A stretch of DNA of 56,648 bases from Seminavis robusta (lineage: Eukaryota; Bacillariophyta; Bacillariophyceae; Naviculales; Naviculaceae), in the NCBI GenBank assembly GCA_903772945.1, contig CAICTM010000612.1:1-56648 (forward strand). Reading direction: 5' to 3'. Within the stretch, counting starts at the first letter, position 1. Each line of letters begins with the position of its first letter. Of this stretch, positions 54,492 through 56,648 are shown piece by piece. The notes beneath the pieces were generated by a model that saw only the letters and a list, made by a program, of their open reading frames with translations, did no database searches and had not been told where the DNA came from. The translations under genes were made by a program, and so were the position numbers.

Positions 54492-54744
54492 GACCACATA
54501 CATTGGGGCCTTTGATACCATCGAGCGATCCTACCTGATGCGTGACATGCTGGCGTTGGAAGACTGGACAACGGTAGAGTTCTCCCTGGAGCCAGTCGCC
54601 TATCTTGTACCCAAAGGGAATGTGCTAAGGTTCAGCTTGGCAAGAGCCGACACGGACAACTACTATTTGGAAAATATCGAGGGACTTGCACAGTCTTGGC
54701 GCATTGATGCTTCTCGATCAGAGCTGCGTCTTTCCATAAGTTAA
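54340..54744 (+). pseudogene. Second copy of the CocE-type C-terminal domain, truncated at 5' end
   Basis: From CCAGGAGCTACCGATACCGC onward it is nearly identical to 42295-42691 (DTAIFAYLNDFNPVSGVANY, LEPVAYLVPKGNVLRFSLAR). It differs by ten instead of six Asn codons and a slightly different end (ELRLSIS). The frame is open, but only the last about 135 codons exist. Homology continues past the stop for about 110 bp, so this is a segmental duplicate, not a retrocopy. Confidence 0.75.
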
Positions 54745-55743
54745 CATAGTCATGTCTAGCTGGGATCAGAACCCACGTCTGAAAGGGCTGAAATGACCTT
54801 CGGTCAAGATTGGGGGCAAACAGTACCAGTAGGTCAAAATTGACGGGGACTTATAGCTAGTCTCGTCTTACAAAAGATGTTGTCCAAGGTGGAAATATGG
54901 ACCTTCCCCCCCCAATTCAGAAGGTGAAGCTTGCATTCCAGCTTCTTATTTACTGGTATTATCCCTTTATTTGGCCTTTGTTGGTGGTGCGGTGCTGGTG
55001 ACACCGGTCTGGTTTGTTGGAGTCAAGTCTGTGAGCATTGTCTGTGCTTTGGTTTTTGGCGAAATGTAAGCGCGGGGCCAAAAGAACTGGGAATGGCCAA
55101 CTCTGAACCATGATTTGATGGAGTCCCTTTACCTTGCACGTGTCTCAATGGCCGCACTGTCACCTCATCACTGGTGGCACAATGAGCTACCGTCGTTCTC
55201 TCTGGGATGCCAATGGTGCAATTGCACTCTTCCGCTAATTTTGCTCCCTTCTCCTTCCTGGTTTTCCTCCATGCACCCCCTTCCCTGCCCCCCTTTTTTT
55301 GCCCTGCTCACGTCCTCATTGCTCTCCCCGTACGCCCACCACAACAGCCACCCACCACCGCAGTCACTTCTTTGCCTAGCTTCGCCCCCCTCGCTCCTTA
55401 ACGTATCTATTTAGTATTTGTTTTTCACTCTGGCGCACAAGGACAATGACAGTCAAGGCGTAGCCTTTCATTTTGAAAAGAATGAATCTATGTACTCGAG
55501 TACTGCGTATTGGCATCAGAATGGTACTCTAGCTAGCTAGGTAAGAATCACCGATCATCTCGATGCTTTGATAAATGAAGGGATTAGTGTTACACTGTAT
55601 AACATGTCTTGACTTCGTCTGTCTAATTGGTGTTCGTCTTGAGAATCGAGACAACGGTCCATGGGTGGCTTCAGGGTGACCCAAGATACCAATATTTGCC
55701 CCCCCTCGCCCCCCTCGCTCCTTAACGTATCTATTTAGTATTT
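54745..55743. other. Repeat-rich non-coding stretch
   Basis: It holds the end of the segment shared with 42692-42796 and the diverged second copy (54953-55113) of 34418-34600. It also holds two copies (55386-55416, 55710-55740) of the 31-bp CCCCCTCGCTCC... sequence 324 bp apart. Frames in the C-rich part (55115-55414) are low complexity and not called as genes. Confidence 0.5.
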
Positions 55744-56410
55744 TAAGCCAGCGGAGCTGTGTAACCTCGGCAGAAAGGTTTCAGTGTAGAAGCAGATACC
55801 CATAGCTAGCTAACTAGAAGCAGATACCTCTAGTGATTAGCTAGTGCTTAACTTGTGCTTATCTAGCTAGAAGAAAATTCCCCCTAGTTAGAAGCAGATT
55901 CCCATAGCAAGCTAGAAGCAGACACCCCTAGCTAGCTAGAATAGTAGTTATATAGCTTTCACTGGCTTTAGAGTTTTTCTGGTAGGAGCAGATCCCCCTA
56001 CTGGGATGGATGTAAATAGCTTTAGCTGGTTCGCACCATCCTAGCTAGGATACACCTCGGCAGTCTTGCTGCAAGAGCCCTCAACCGCTTTAATTGTTTT
56101 TCCTGCTACAGTGGTCCCTGCAGGTATAAGGGTAGGGTTAGAATACAAATAAGTCAGCAAAAACTAAGTAAGTATCCTAGCTAGGATGTGCAAACCAGCT
56201 AAAGCAATTTACATCCATCCTAGTAGGGGGATCTGCTTCTACCAGGAAAAACTCTAAAGCCAGCGAAAGCTATATAACTAGTATTCTAGCTAGCTAGGGT
56301 GTCTGCTTCTAGCTTGCTTATGGGAATCTGCTTTAGTAGGGGGGATTTGCTTCTAGCTAGCTAAGCACAAGTTAAGCACTAGCTAAGCACTAGAGGTGTC
56401 TGCTTCTACA
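55744..56410. repeat. Foldback repeat with about 250-bp arms
   Basis: The left arm (about 55785-56053) starts TGTAGAAGCAGATACCC, and the right arm (about 56174-56410) ends with its complement GTCTGCTTCTACA. The arms match along their length, including AAGCACTAG, CTATATAAC and AGAGTTTTTC blocks on opposite strands. The centre holds a CTCGGCAGTCTTGCTGC unit and a CTGCAGGTATAAGGGTAGGG block that also occurs at 27860 and 31194. No coding capacity. It is probably a foldback-type element. Confidence 0.7.
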
Positions 56411-56648
56411 ATTTCGAAAGGACAGATATCGGAATTGGGAAGACGTTAAGTCTTTTTCTAGGTTCCTATAGTAAAACAGTACAAACTGACAAAACTGACA
56501 AAACTGCGAACTAATACGACATCGTTTCAGAGGAAAAGGAGCAAGGAAACCTCACTGTTATCTCAAGTAAAGGCCCTGGTGCAAGTACCGAGACAACTGG
56601 TTGAAAATTCGACGAGAAACAAGAAGATTTGGAAGCAACGGTGGACAT
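56411..56648. other. Window edge, nothing recognised
   Basis: Short sequence with two ACTGACAAA words in tandem near 56484-56503. No gene is visible before the window ends. Confidence 0.4.

Noticed and set aside
55115..55414. 99-codon plus frame rich in Pro, Ser and Leu
   Set aside because: C-rich low-complexity DNA translates this way by chance, and it includes part of the 31-bp repeat.

Overview
The window looks like nuclear DNA of a stramenopile alga, most likely a pennate diatom. The evidence is short GT-AG introns (about 70-110 nt), secreted modular proteins with PTxAPT-type linkers, an mTERF protein, a secreted LRR protein, many degenerate transposable elements, and pervasive CTAGCTAG-type low-complexity sequence. 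The organism is inferred; no species marker is present.

Layout. 0.25-0.85 kb: a degraded minus-strand coding remnant. 1.6-5.8 kb: a secreted modular gene (Cys-rich, fascin-like beta-trefoil, C-type lectin) with reading-frame breaks. 6.6-9.7 kb (minus): a large mTERF protein fused to a NUMOD1-like helix-turn-helix and an RNase H-like tail lacking most catalytic acids. 11.5-17.1, 22.2-27.7 and 44.0-48.2 kb: three same-strand paralogues of a giant enzyme made of a fatty-acyl-AMP-ligase-like adenylation domain, an acyl-carrier domain, and a multi-membrane-span C-terminus with three left-handed-beta-helix-like parts. That C-terminus is the terminal module of epsilon-poly-lysine-synthetase (Pls)-type NRPS-like proteins. 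A fourth copy survives as a C-terminal fragment at 31.7-32.0 kb. A secreted haem peroxidase (17.9-19.6 kb, minus) lies between copies 1 and 2, and a secreted LRR gene (33.1-34.4 kb, minus) lies between copies 2 and 3.

The right half is shaped by mobile DNA. A 2.9 kb element with long foldback ends (28.16-31.09 kb) sits within AGAAGCAGAT-rich repeats. A 5.2 kb pogo/CENP-B-like DNA transposon (36.51-41.74 kb) is flanked by TA and lies inside a CocE/NonD-type hydrolase pseudogene (35.4-42.7 kb). A DIRS-like tyrosine-recombinase retrotransposon (48.5-53.75 kb, minus) carries several disabling lesions. A second copy of the hydrolase C-terminus (54.3-54.7 kb) and a large foldback repeat (55.8-56.4 kb) follow.

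How the genes may work together. The central system is the tandem FAAL-like/carrier/Pls-type family. Each protein could activate a carboxylic acid with ATP, load it on its own carrier domain, and have it transferred or condensed by the membrane-bound C-terminal domains. Copies 1 and 2 carry a roughly 450-residue helical region of unknown function between adenylation and carrier domains. Copy 3 lacks it, and copy 2 carries a one-base frameshift in a T run. The chemistry and product are unknown.
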